Positions 1-6,557 of a stretch of DNA of 9,893 nt are shown here, piece by piece. The position numbers were made by a program, and so were the translations under genes. The notes under the pieces were generated by a model that was not told where the DNA came from, made no database searches, and was given only the letters and a program-made list of their open reading frames with translations. This stretch comes from Prevotellamassilia sp. Lineage in GTDB: Bacteria; Bacteroidota; Bacteroidia; Bacteroidales; Bacteroidaceae. The stretch lies in the NCBI GenBank assembly GCA_018383375.1, contig JAHAWW010000091.1, positions 1-9,893 of the forward strand, in the 5' to 3' direction. Numbering within the stretch: the first letter of the stretch is position 1; every line of letters starts with the position of its first letter.

Positions 1-41
1 GCCGGCAGCCGTGCCTCACAGAATGATAGCGCCGAAACGGC

Positions 42-1343
42 CTATTTGTATCTCACCCACTTGAGCATTTCGCGGATGGAAGGTTTCTTGCCATACATCA
101 AGATGCCGACGCGATAGATTTTTCCGCTCAGCCAAATGAAGAGCAACGACGTGCCGAGCAACAATACGGCTGAGAGCAGTTCTTGCCAGAGAGGTACGCC
201 AAACGGTATGCGCACCATCATTACGATGGGCGAAGTGAGCGGGAACATTGAGGCCCAGAAGGCGAGAGGCGAGTTGGTGTCTTCGATGCTATACATGGCG
301 GCATAGAGCGAGAAGACCATGATGAGCACCACGGGCATGATGAACTGCGAACTGTCTTCTTGTGAATTGATGCTGGCACCAACGGCGGCAAAAAACGAAG
401 CATAAAGCAGGTAGCCACCCACAAAGCAGCAAAAGAACATCACGGCGATTTGACCAAAAGGCAAATGATACAGGGCAGAGAGAATGACGTCACTCTCGCT
501 GCCCGCTGTCATGGCCGCGGTGGCACCGTTAGACATCATGGCAGGAGTGGCCGCCTCGGGACTGCCACCAAACGCCTCGCTGCAAACAAAAAAGATGCTC
601 ACCAGCATGACGGCCCATACCAACATCTGAAACAGACCAACAAGAGCCACGCCGATGATTTTGCCCATCATCAGCTGGAAAGGTTTCACGCTCGACACCA
701 TCAGTTCGACGATACGGTTGGTTTTTTCCTCAATCACGCTCTGCATAATCATGCCGCCATAGGTCATGACGAAGAGATAGATGAGGAAGGTGAGCACGAA
801 GCCGGCAGCCATTGTGACGTTGGTGTCGGAGGCGGCGTTGGTGCCGTCGGCCGTGCGCAACACCTGTTGCACACTGAACGAGGTCTCGACGTCGCGGATG
901 ATGTTTTCGAGTTGAGGCACGTTGTAGGCTTCGAGTTTCTCACGCTTCACACGGTCGCCAATCATGGTGTTGACATAGGTCAGGAGCTCGCCCGAGACGG
1001 GCTTGGGCGCACAGATGGCGGCGGCCGATGGATTTTTGACGGGGTCGGCAGCGATGATGACTACGGCCTCGTAGCCACTGGCGTCTTTGTAAAAGTCGGG
1101 CTTATCAGCCTTTTCCACACAAAAGCGCCAACTCTCAGAGTCTTTGAGACAATCGGCATAACGGCCGGTGGCATCGACCACGGCCACAGTCTTTTGGTCG
1201 CCGCTCTTGATAGACGAGAGCCACAGCGGCACAAAGATGAGCGCCGCAAAGATAAAGGGCATGAGGATGGTGAGAATGATGAACGACTTCTTCTTGATGC
1301 GCATCATAAACTCACGGCGAATGATGATGATTATCTTGTTCAT
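42..1343 (-). CDS. NatB-like ABC-2 type transporter permease
   Basis: Inner-membrane subunit of an ABC exporter, 433 aa, paired with the ATPase encoded just upstream. The N-terminus is a short basic cytoplasmic segment (RR at 9-10, KKK at 17-19) followed by a first membrane helix at about 21-43. A soluble extracytoplasmic domain follows at about 45-177. Membrane segments cluster after it at about 179-200, 226-254, 295-322, 334-352 and 386-406, with a further hydrophobic stretch at 361-380. The segment around 203-220 (EEKTNRIVELMVSS) is the cytoplasmic loop typical of NatB/ABC-2 permeases. An Ala/Met/Ser-rich stretch at about 256-286 sits between helices. The start lies 14 nt after the ATPase stop codon, so the two are almost certainly co-transcribed. 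NatB exports sodium in Bacillus, but family members differ widely and the substrate cannot be read here. The 41 nt after the stop hold only a 4-bp hairpin (31-41) without a T-tract. Confidence 0.9.
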   Translation of the reverse strand: MNKIIIIIRREFMMRIKKKSFIILTILMPFIFAALIFVPLWLSSIKSGDQKTVAVVDATGRYADCLKDSESWRFCVEKADKPDFYKDASGYEAVVIIAADPVKNPSAAAICAPKPVSGELLTYVNTMIGDRVKREKLEAYNVPQLENIIRDVETSFSVQQVLRTADGTNAASDTNVTMAAGFVLTFLIYLFVMTYGGMIMQSVIEEKTNRIVELMVSSVKPFQLMMGKIIGVALVGLFQMLVWAVMLVSIFFVCSEAFGGSPEAATPAMMSNGATAAMTAGSESDVILSALYHLPFGQIAVMFFCCFVGGYLLYASFFAAVGASINSQEDSSQFIMPVVLIMVFSLYAAMYSIEDTNSPLAFWASMFPLTSPIVMMVRIPFGVPLWQELLSAVLLLGTSLLFIWLSGKIYRVGILMYGKKPSIREMLKWVRYK

Positions 1344-1357
1344 TTCTGGAGGCTTTT

Positions 1358-2293
1358 TTAGGAGTTGACGGTGGGTGACTGGGCTTCGGCGGTGACGCGC
1401 AAGAATATTTCTTGCATAGACGGCAGGCGTTCGGCTACGCTGCGTATCTCGACTTGTTCGGCCAGAGCAGCAATGAGACGTGAGTTTGATGCTTCAAGGT
1501 CTTTCTTGCGCAATTGGTAGGTGGTGTGGTCTTCGCCCACGACGGTGTCGGTGATAGTGAAGAGGTCGGGTTGAGAGGTGAGCACGCCACCGGTGGTCAC
1601 GACTTCAATCTCGCCCGTGCGGAAACGCTTTTTCACGTCGGTGACGTGGCCGGAGAGCACCACCTTGGCGTGGTTAATCAGAGCGATGTCGTCACAGATT
1701 TCCTCGACCGAGGCCATGTTGTGGGTTGAGAAAATCACCGTCGTACCGTTGTCGCGCAGGGCGAGTATTTCGCGCTTGAGCAACTCGGCATTGACGGGGT
1801 CGAAGCCCGAGAAAGGCTCGTCGAGAATAAGTAGTGAAGGCTCGTGGACAGCCGTAATGACGAATTGCACCTTTTGCTGCATACCCTTGGAAAGCTCCTC
1901 CAGTTTGCGGTTCCACCACGAGGTGATGTCGAGCCGTTCAAACCAGCTCTTGAGCCTGCGTTCGGCTTCGCGGCGCGAGAGTCCCTTGAGCGTGGCCAAA
2001 TAGACCGCCTGTTCGCCCACTTTCATTTTGCGATAGAGGCCGCGCTCTTCAGGCAGGTAGCCAATGTGGCAGACATCGTCGGCGGTGAAGTCGTGGCCGT
2101 CAAACACCACGCGGCCGCTGTCGGGGGCGGTGATGCGGTTGATGATGCGGATGAGGGTGGTCTTGCCGGCACCGTTGGGGCCGAGCAAGCCGAAGACGCG
2201 GCCACGGGGCACGTCGAGACTCACGCCGTCGAGGGCCGTGTGGCCGTCAAAGCGTTTGACCACGTCTTTGACGCTCAAGAAGTAATCTGACAT
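1358..2293 (-). CDS. NatA-like ABC transporter ATP-binding protein
   Basis: ATP-hydrolysing subunit of an ABC exporter, 311 aa, expected on the cytoplasmic face of the inner membrane with the adjacent NatB-like permease. Walker A is GPNGAGKTT at 38-46, the ABC signature LSKGMQQKVQ at 134-143, Walker B LLILDEP at 154-160, and the switch histidine is H191. At the Q-loop the sequence reads YLPEERGLY (79-87), with E82 where many ABC ATPases have glutamine; this wording is familiar from the NatA branch. About 100 residues follow the nucleotide-binding fold (from ~215) and form a C-terminal regulatory-type extension, also usual in this branch. It lies 32 nt after lpxH and 14 nt before the permease gene. 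The ATPase assignment is secure; the transported substrate is unknown. Confidence 0.93.
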   Translation of the reverse strand: MSDYFLSVKDVVKRFDGHTALDGVSLDVPRGRVFGLLGPNGAGKTTLIRIINRITAPDSGRVVFDGHDFTADDVCHIGYLPEERGLYRKMKVGEQAVYLATLKGLSRREAERRLKSWFERLDITSWWNRKLEELSKGMQQKVQFVITAVHEPSLLILDEPFSGFDPVNAELLKREILALRDNGTTVIFSTHNMASVEEICDDIALINHAKVVLSGHVTDVKKRFRTGEIEVVTTGGVLTSQPDLFTITDTVVGEDHTTYQLRKKDLEASNSRLIAALAEQVEIRSVAERLPSMQEIFLRVTAEAQSPTVNS

Positions 2294-2325
2294 TGTTGTA
2301 GTATTTGAAGGTTTTTAGATACGTT

Positions 2326-3090
2326 TTAAGGGCGTGTTTCGCCTTCGATGTAGTTTTCGAGGAAAAGATTTTCGCCGTCAAACACAGCGTAGGAGAATTG
2401 GCTGATCCAGTCGCCCAAGATGACCACGCGCGCGGTGCGGGTTATCATAAGGTCCAGCTCGATGTGGCGGTGGCCAAAGATGAAGAAGTTGATGCTGGGA
2501 TGAGTGGTGAGATAGTGTTTTGAAAACTTGACCAGTTCTTCTTTGTCCTCGCCCATATATTCCGGCTCTTTGCCGTCGACACGCTTCATGCGACTGTGGC
2601 GCGCCCAACCCAGTCCGAAGGCCATGCCCCAACGCGGATGGAGCGCGGCAAACAAGCGCTGGCACATGCGGTTGTGAAACACACTGCGCAAGAAGCGGTA
2701 GCCTCTGTCGCCACTGCCCAGTCCGTCGCCGTGGGCCAGATAAAACTCCTTGCCATAGAGTTCGACGGTTTCGCTGTGGCGGTGGACGGTCATGCCACAC
2801 TCCTTCTCAAAATAGTCGCGCACCCAGAGGTCGTGGTTGCCGGTGAAGAAGTGCACCTCCACGCCCATGTCGGTGAGCTCGCTTATTTTGCCAAGCAGGC
2901 GCGTGTAGCCTTTGGGCACGACATGGCTGTATTCGTGCCAGAAGTCGAAGATGTCGCCCAAGAGATAAACGGCCTGTGCTTTGTGTTTTATGCTGTCGAG
3001 GAAGCCTGCCAATCGCCTTTCTTGCATTCGGGCATGGGGGATGGCCAAAGACCCGAGGTGGGCGTCGGAAAGGAAATAAATGTTTTTCAT
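2326..3090 (-). CDS. lpxH: UDP-2,3-diacylglucosamine diphosphatase (LpxH)
   Basis: Calcineurin-like metallophosphoesterase, 254 aa, that cleaves UDP-2,3-diacylglucosamine to 2,3-diacylglucosamine 1-phosphate (lipid X) and UMP, the fourth step of lipid A synthesis, at the cytoplasmic face of the inner membrane. All metal-binding blocks are visible: SDAHLG (D9, H11), GDIFDFW (D46), GNHD at 84-87 (N85), AHGD (H120) and GHRH at 206-209 (H207, H209). These match the spacing of E. coli LpxH (D8, H10, D41, N79, H114, H195, H197). The start is the ATG in front of KNIYFLSDAHLG, which puts the first metal ligand at residue 9 as in the family. No other lipid A gene is in the window. The upstream spacer from the DUF59 gene is 69 nt, one of the two longest within the run, and I see no clear promoter in it. 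Related phosphoesterases of other function exist, but the motif order favours LpxH. Confidence 0.9.
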   Translation of the reverse strand: MKNIYFLSDAHLGSLAIPHARMQERRLAGFLDSIKHKAQAVYLLGDIFDFWHEYSHVVPKGYTRLLGKISELTDMGVEVHFFTGNHDLWVRDYFEKECGMTVHRHSETVELYGKEFYLAHGDGLGSGDRGYRFLRSVFHNRMCQRLFAALHPRWGMAFGLGWARHSRMKRVDGKEPEYMGEDKEELVKFSKHYLTTHPSINFFIFGHRHIELDLMITRTARVVILGDWISQFSYAVFDGENLFLENYIEGETRP

Positions 3091-3159
3091 ACTGCCTGTG
3101 TGGTAAGTCTGTGGACAAATGAAGGCGGTTGTCGCCGTGGTTTTGAGGGAACTTGTGCT

Positions 3160-3480
3160 TTACATAAAGCCGAGTTCAAGTTTAGCCTCTTCGCTCATCA
3201 TGTCTTTGTCCCATTCCGGCTCAAAGACGAGGTTGACGTGTGCCTCTTTCACGCCCTTGAGCCCGTCGAGTTTGATGCGCACATCTTCGACGATGAAATC
3301 GGCCGCCGGGCAGTTGGGCGCGGTGAGCGTCATGTCGACGTCGAGGGTGCCGTCGTCGGCCAGGTCAATGCGGTAGATGAGTCCGAGGTTGTAGATGTCG
3401 ACCGGTATTTCGGGGTCGTAGACCGTTTTGAGTGCTTCGACGATGCGCTCTTCAATATTCAGTTTTTCTTCGGGAGTCAT
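3160..3480 (-). CDS. MIP18/DUF59 family protein (SufT-like iron-sulfur maturation factor)
   Basis: Small 106-aa protein of the MIP18 (DUF59, PaaD/SufT-like) family, whose members help assemble or transfer iron-sulfur clusters. The sequence shows the family hallmarks: an N-terminal helix with a DPEIPVDIYNLGLIY block (22-36), then TLTAPNCPAADF with the conserved reactive cysteine at C57, then a C-terminal acidic/Trp segment near 88-98 (EPEWDKDMMSEE). The length is that of a stand-alone single-domain member. In many bacteria the gene sits in a suf cluster. Here no suf gene is visible and it lies between radC (29 nt upstream) and lpxH (69 nt downstream), so its client proteins cannot be inferred from context. 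The family call is firm; the exact role is inferred. Confidence 0.9.
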   Translation of the reverse strand: MTPEEKLNIEERIVEALKTVYDPEIPVDIYNLGLIYRIDLADDGTLDVDMTLTAPNCPAADFIVEDVRIKLDGLKGVKEAHVNLVFEPEWDKDMMSEEAKLELGFM

Positions 3481-3509
3481 TGCGTTATGTCTGTGTGGTT
3501 TGGTTAGAA

Positions 3510-4196
3510 TCAGAGCCGGCCTTGGTCGTTGTAGCTGTAATAGGCGCCGTCTGTGATGATAAGGTGATCGATGAGTTTGATGTCTACCTGGGCGGCGGCC
3601 TCACTCAGTCGGCGGGTGAGTTCGTCGTCGGCCCGACTGGGTTTGAGGGTGCCGGAAGGATGGTTGTGGCAGAGGGCGATGGATGTGGCCCTAACCAGCA
3701 GAGCCTCGCGCAACACGAGGCGCACGTCTACGGTTGTGCCAGTGAGTCCGCCGCGGCTGACGCATTTGGTGCCGATGAGGCGCAAGGCGTTGTTGAGCAT
3801 GATGACGTGGCACTCTTCGTTGTGCAGATCGCGTAGTTTTTCGGCCATCAAGTCATAAATGGCCTGTGACGAAGCAATCTGTGGCCGGTCGGCCGGTCGG
3901 CTTGCGGCCCGCCGCCGTCCCAACTCCATAGCCGCTATGATAGTGATAGCCTTGGCCGGCCCTATGCCGCGATAGGCTGTGAGTTCGTGGAGCGAAAGTT
4001 TGCCCAGGTTGCCCAAATTGTCGTTGCAGTCGTGAAGCACGCGCTGCATCAGCGACACCGAGGTTTCGTTTTCAGAGCCCGACCCGATGAGGATGGCGAG
4101 CAGTTCGGCGTTGGTCAGGGCGTCGGGTCCTAAGGCTGCCAACTTCTCGCGTGGTCGGTCTTCGGGGTTCCACTCTTTGATGGCCAATTTGCTCAT
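3510..4196 (-). CDS. radC: RadC family JAB/MPN-domain protein
   Basis: RadC homologue of 228 aa, close to the usual ~220-230 aa. The N-terminal half has a helix-hairpin-helix-like segment (AYRGIGPAKA at about 74-83), typical of DNA-binding proteins. The C-terminal half is a JAB1/MPN metalloprotease-like domain with the motif HNHPSG (H177, H179) continuing to PSRADDE (D190), which supplies the zinc ligands; E127/E128 in NEECH lie where the family has its conserved glutamate. Despite its name, a role of RadC in DNA repair is not established, and its biochemical activity remains uncertain. It begins at the ATG before SKLAIKEWNPEDRPREKL, the normal start region of the family (IKxWPxxxRPREKL). It lies 24 nt after the glycosyltransferase gene and 29 nt before the DUF59 gene. 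This is a full-length chromosomal type rather than the short mobile-element versions. Confidence 0.93.
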   Translation of the reverse strand: MSKLAIKEWNPEDRPREKLAALGPDALTNAELLAILIGSGSENETSVSLMQRVLHDCNDNLGNLGKLSLHELTAYRGIGPAKAITIIAAMELGRRRAASRPADRPQIASSQAIYDLMAEKLRDLHNEECHVIMLNNALRLIGTKCVSRGGLTGTTVDVRLVLREALLVRATSIALCHNHPSGTLKPSRADDELTRRLSEAAAQVDIKLIDHLIITDGAYYSYNDQGRL

Positions 4197-4220
4197 AGAC
4201 GATAAGATATGGCGCAGGGC

Positions 4221-5234
4221 CTATTTGTAGAAATTGTTTTTGAAGGCCTCAAATTCGCCTCGGCGCAACACGAGTCGCACCCACCAAGCGCGCAAGAAGC
4301 CGCTGCCGTAGCCCCAGAGCTGTACAAAGGCGGCCACGATGGCACGCAGACCTACGCCGACGCTGTGCTCGAGCCGTGTGGCATCGGCAAATATCACCAG
4401 GGCGAAGAGCACAAACGGCGCCAAAAGCACAAACCAATGCGGACAGCCCACGAGCAAGGCCACAAGTGCCAGAACGACGAGCATAAAACAGCCCAGCGTG
4501 AACACGGCCGGCAAGAGGTGGACCAGTTTGAGTGTGCCCGGATGACGTTTGGTCAGGTGGATGCGGGCGATACCTGAGTTGTGGACCTGTCGGAAAAATT
4601 TGCACAGGTCGGTGCGGCGTTTGTGCCACACCCAAGCCTCGGGGAAGAGGCGGCAGTCAAGGCCGGCTTTGAATATTCTGGTGGAAAAGTCGATGTCTTC
4701 GCCAAATCGCATTGGCGCAAAGCCTCCCAGTTGGGCATAGGTGGTTCGCCTCACGCCCATGTTGAAGGAGCGGGGATAGAACTTGTCCATTTTTTTCTTG
4801 CCGCCGCGAATGCCGCCGGTGGTGAAGAAAGACGTCATGGCATAGTTGATGGCCTTTTGCATCGGTGTGAACGAGGCGTGTGCGCGGTCGGGACCGCCGA
4901 AGGCGTCGCAGGGTTGACGGGTCAGTTCGGCTTCAACGGCGGCGAGATAGCCCGGCGGTAAAACCACGTCGGAGTCAAGGATGAGGACGTAGTCGCCCGT
5001 GGCGCGCTCCACACCGTAATTGCGCGATGGTCCGGGGCCGGAGTTGGGTTTGGCAAAATAGTGGAGATTGAGTTTGTCGGCATAGCGTTCGGCCACATCG
5101 GCACATGGCAGGGTCGAACCGTCTTCCACGATAATCACCTCAAAGTCTTTAAACGTTTGCGTCGTGAGGCTTTCGAGCAGTTCGCCGGCCTCGTCGGGTC
5201 GGTTAAACACCGGAACAATGACGGAATATTTCAT
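4221..5234 (-). CDS. Membrane-anchored family 2 glycosyltransferase
   Basis: GT-A fold glycosyltransferase of 337 aa that should transfer a sugar from a nucleotide donor at the cytoplasmic face of the inner membrane. The N-terminus starts directly in the fold (YSVIVPVFNRP at 3-13), followed by the nucleotide-binding VEDGS (36-40) and the metal-binding DSD at 87-89 (LDSDVVLPPGYL). An acceptor-side GED motif sits at 178-180. The C-terminal third is membrane-embedded, with hydrophobic segments at about 239-263, 267-285 and 296-318, ending in a short basic tail. The sugar and acceptor cannot be predicted from these motifs. Its ATG overlaps the folA stop codon as ATGA (5231-5234), so translation is likely coupled to the dihydrofolate reductase gene, an unexpected partner. 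No other polysaccharide or LPS glycosyltransferase genes surround it. The family call is secure; the function is open. Confidence 0.88.
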   Translation of the reverse strand: MKYSVIVPVFNRPDEAGELLESLTTQTFKDFEVIIVEDGSTLPCADVAERYADKLNLHYFAKPNSGPGPSRNYGVERATGDYVLILDSDVVLPPGYLAAVEAELTRQPCDAFGGPDRAHASFTPMQKAINYAMTSFFTTGGIRGGKKKMDKFYPRSFNMGVRRTTYAQLGGFAPMRFGEDIDFSTRIFKAGLDCRLFPEAWVWHKRRTDLCKFFRQVHNSGIARIHLTKRHPGTLKLVHLLPAVFTLGCFMLVVLALVALLVGCPHWFVLLAPFVLFALVIFADATRLEHSVGVGLRAIVAAFVQLWGYGSGFLRAWWVRLVLRRGEFEAFKNNFYK

Positions 5235-5731
5235 CTGTTTTCTCCTTGTCTTAGGTAGTCTGCAAAGGTGAACGGCACGACGTTTTTCTCGTCGGCATCA
5301 TGATGTTCAGTGTGTTGAAGGCTCCAGTCGGCCTCGTTGATTTCCGGGAAAAAGGCATCGGCGGCCTCGGGCGTGGCTTCAACGTGTGTGAGGTAGAGTC
5401 TGTCGGCTCGCGGCATGGCTTCGGCATAGACGCTCTCGCCGCCGATGATGAACACGTCTTCGTCGGGTTGGGTAGCGGCCAGGGCATCGTCGAGCGAAGC
5501 GAACACCTCGGCGCCCTCAAAAGCCGCGTCCTTGCGGCGTGAGAGCACGATGTTGCGGCGGTTGGGCAGGGCGCCTTTGGGCAAAGACTCAAAGGTGCGT
5601 CGGCCCATAATGATGGTGTGTCCGGTGGTGAGGCTTTTGAAGCGTTTCAAGTCGGCCGAAAGATAATAAAGCAGTTTGTTGTTGTAGCCAATGGCGCGGT
5701 TGCGTGCCAAAGCACAGATGATAGCGAGCAT
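5231..5731 (-). CDS. folA: Dihydrofolate reductase
   Basis: Reduces dihydrofolate to tetrahydrofolate with NADPH in the cytoplasm; target of trimethoprim. I start it at 5731, giving 166 aa beginning LAIICALARNRAIG, because this aligns with the E. coli N-terminus without gaps. The frame is open further up, to an ATG at 5839, but that would add 36 residues without family character and overlap the end of thyA by 77 nt. Visible features are the catalytic acid D27 (SADLKRFK), the NADPH-binding IIMGRRTFESLP (40-51), NIVLSRR (60-66) and IIGGESVY (95-102). Compared with E. coli, P21, W22 and P25 are L, Y and S (LYYLSAD). It lies 31 nt after thyA and its stop overlaps the glycosyltransferase start. 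ThyA produces dihydrofolate, so the neighbourhood is the classical thymidylate cycle. Confidence 0.94.
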   Translation of the reverse strand: MLAIICALARNRAIGYNNKLLYYLSADLKRFKSLTTGHTIIMGRRTFESLPKGALPNRRNIVLSRRKDAAFEGAEVFASLDDALAATQPDEDVFIIGGESVYAEAMPRADRLYLTHVEATPEAADAFFPEINEADWSLQHTEHHDADEKNVVPFTFADYLRQGENR

Positions 5732-5762
5732 AAGCGTCGGCGTTTTTTCGGTGAATAAGAAG

Positions 5763-6557
5763 TCAGACAGAGACTGTGGCTTTGATGTGTGGCCAAGGGT
5801 TGTAGTCTTCAAGCCTGAAGTCTTCAAACTTAAAGTCAAAGAGGTTTTTCACGTCGGGGTTAATGACGAGGTGCGGCAGAGGTCGCGGTGAGCGTGTGAG
5901 TTGCTCTTTGGCCTGTGGCAGGTGGTTGAGATAGAGGTGGGTGTCGCCTGTGGTGTGGATGAACTCACCCGGCTTCAGATTGCAGACTTGTGCCGTCATG
6001 AGCAGCAGCAGTGCATAGCTGGCGATGTTGAACGGCACGCCGAGGAAGGTGTCTGCCGAGCGTTGGTAGAGTTGGAGCGAAAGGCGTCCGTCGGCCACAT
6101 AAAATTGGAAGAGCAGGTGACAGGGTGGCAGGTTCATTTTGGAGAGGTCGGCCACGTTCCAAGCCGACACAATCATGCGTCGGGAGTCGGGTGTCTCCTT
6201 GATTTGCCTCACCACTTCGGCGATTTGGTCGATGTGTCCGCCGGCATAGTCGGGCCACGAGCGCCACTGATAGCCGTAGATGTGTCCCAGGTCGCCGTCG
6301 GCGTCGGCCCATTCGTTCCAAATGCGCACGCCATTGTCTTGAAGATATTTCACGTTGGTGTCGCCCTTGAGAAACCACAGCAGTTCGTGGATGATGCTCT
6401 TGAGGTGAAGTTTTTTTGTGGTGAGCAGCGGGAAGCCATCGGCGAGGTCAAAGCGCATTTGATGTCCGAAGATGCTTTTCGTGCCGGTGCCAGTGCGGTC
6501 GGTTTTGACTGCGCCCTCGTCGAGTATCTTTTGCAGCAGGTCGAGATATTGTTTCAT
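5763..6557 (-). CDS. thyA: Thymidylate synthase
   Basis: Converts dUMP to dTMP using 5,10-methylenetetrahydrofolate, releasing dihydrofolate. The protein is 264 aa, the same length as E. coli ThyA, and colinear with it. Key residues are all present: R21 in DRTGTGT (20-26), E58 in the SIIHELLWF block, the catalytic cysteine C146 in PPCH, QRS (165-167), D169, N177 in PFNIASYALL, and H207/Y209 in GDTHLYLNH. The chosen ATG at 6557 gives the standard MKQYLDLLQKILDEG start. The frame stays open for 121 codons upstream, but that part overlaps the topB 3' end and is Arg/Gln-rich without family similarity, so it is excluded. The start overlaps the topB stop by 4 nt (ATGA), implying translational coupling. 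folA follows after 31 nt, as in many thyA-folA pairs. Confidence 0.97.
   Translation of the reverse strand: MKQYLDLLQKILDEGAVKTDRTGTGTKSIFGHQMRFDLADGFPLLTTKKLHLKSIIHELLWFLKGDTNVKYLQDNGVRIWNEWADADGDLGHIYGYQWRSWPDYAGGHIDQIAEVVRQIKETPDSRRMIVSAWNVADLSKMNLPPCHLLFQFYVADGRLSLQLYQRSADTFLGVPFNIASYALLLLMTAQVCNLKPGEFIHTTGDTHLYLNHLPQAKEQLTRSPRPLPHLVINPDVKNLFDFKFEDFRLEDYNPWPHIKATVSV

Noticed and set aside
31..41. Small GCCG-AAA-CGGC hairpin after the permease stop as a terminator
   Set aside because: Only 4 bp with a 3-nt loop and no T-tract on the minus strand.
450..1361. 303-codon plus-strand frame opposite the NatB-like permease
   Set aside because: His/Asp-rich translation typical of the antisense of a G+C-biased gene; the minus-strand protein has clear ABC-2 permease architecture.
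2596..3507. 303-codon plus-strand frame spanning lpxH and the DUF59 gene
   Set aside because: It is antisense to two well-motified proteins and crosses their spacer; no domain is recognisable in it.
5732..5839. 36-codon N-terminal extension of folA
   Set aside because: It would overlap the thyA end by 77 nt and adds residues before the canonical DHFR N-terminus; the ATG at 5731 aligns gaplessly with E. coli.
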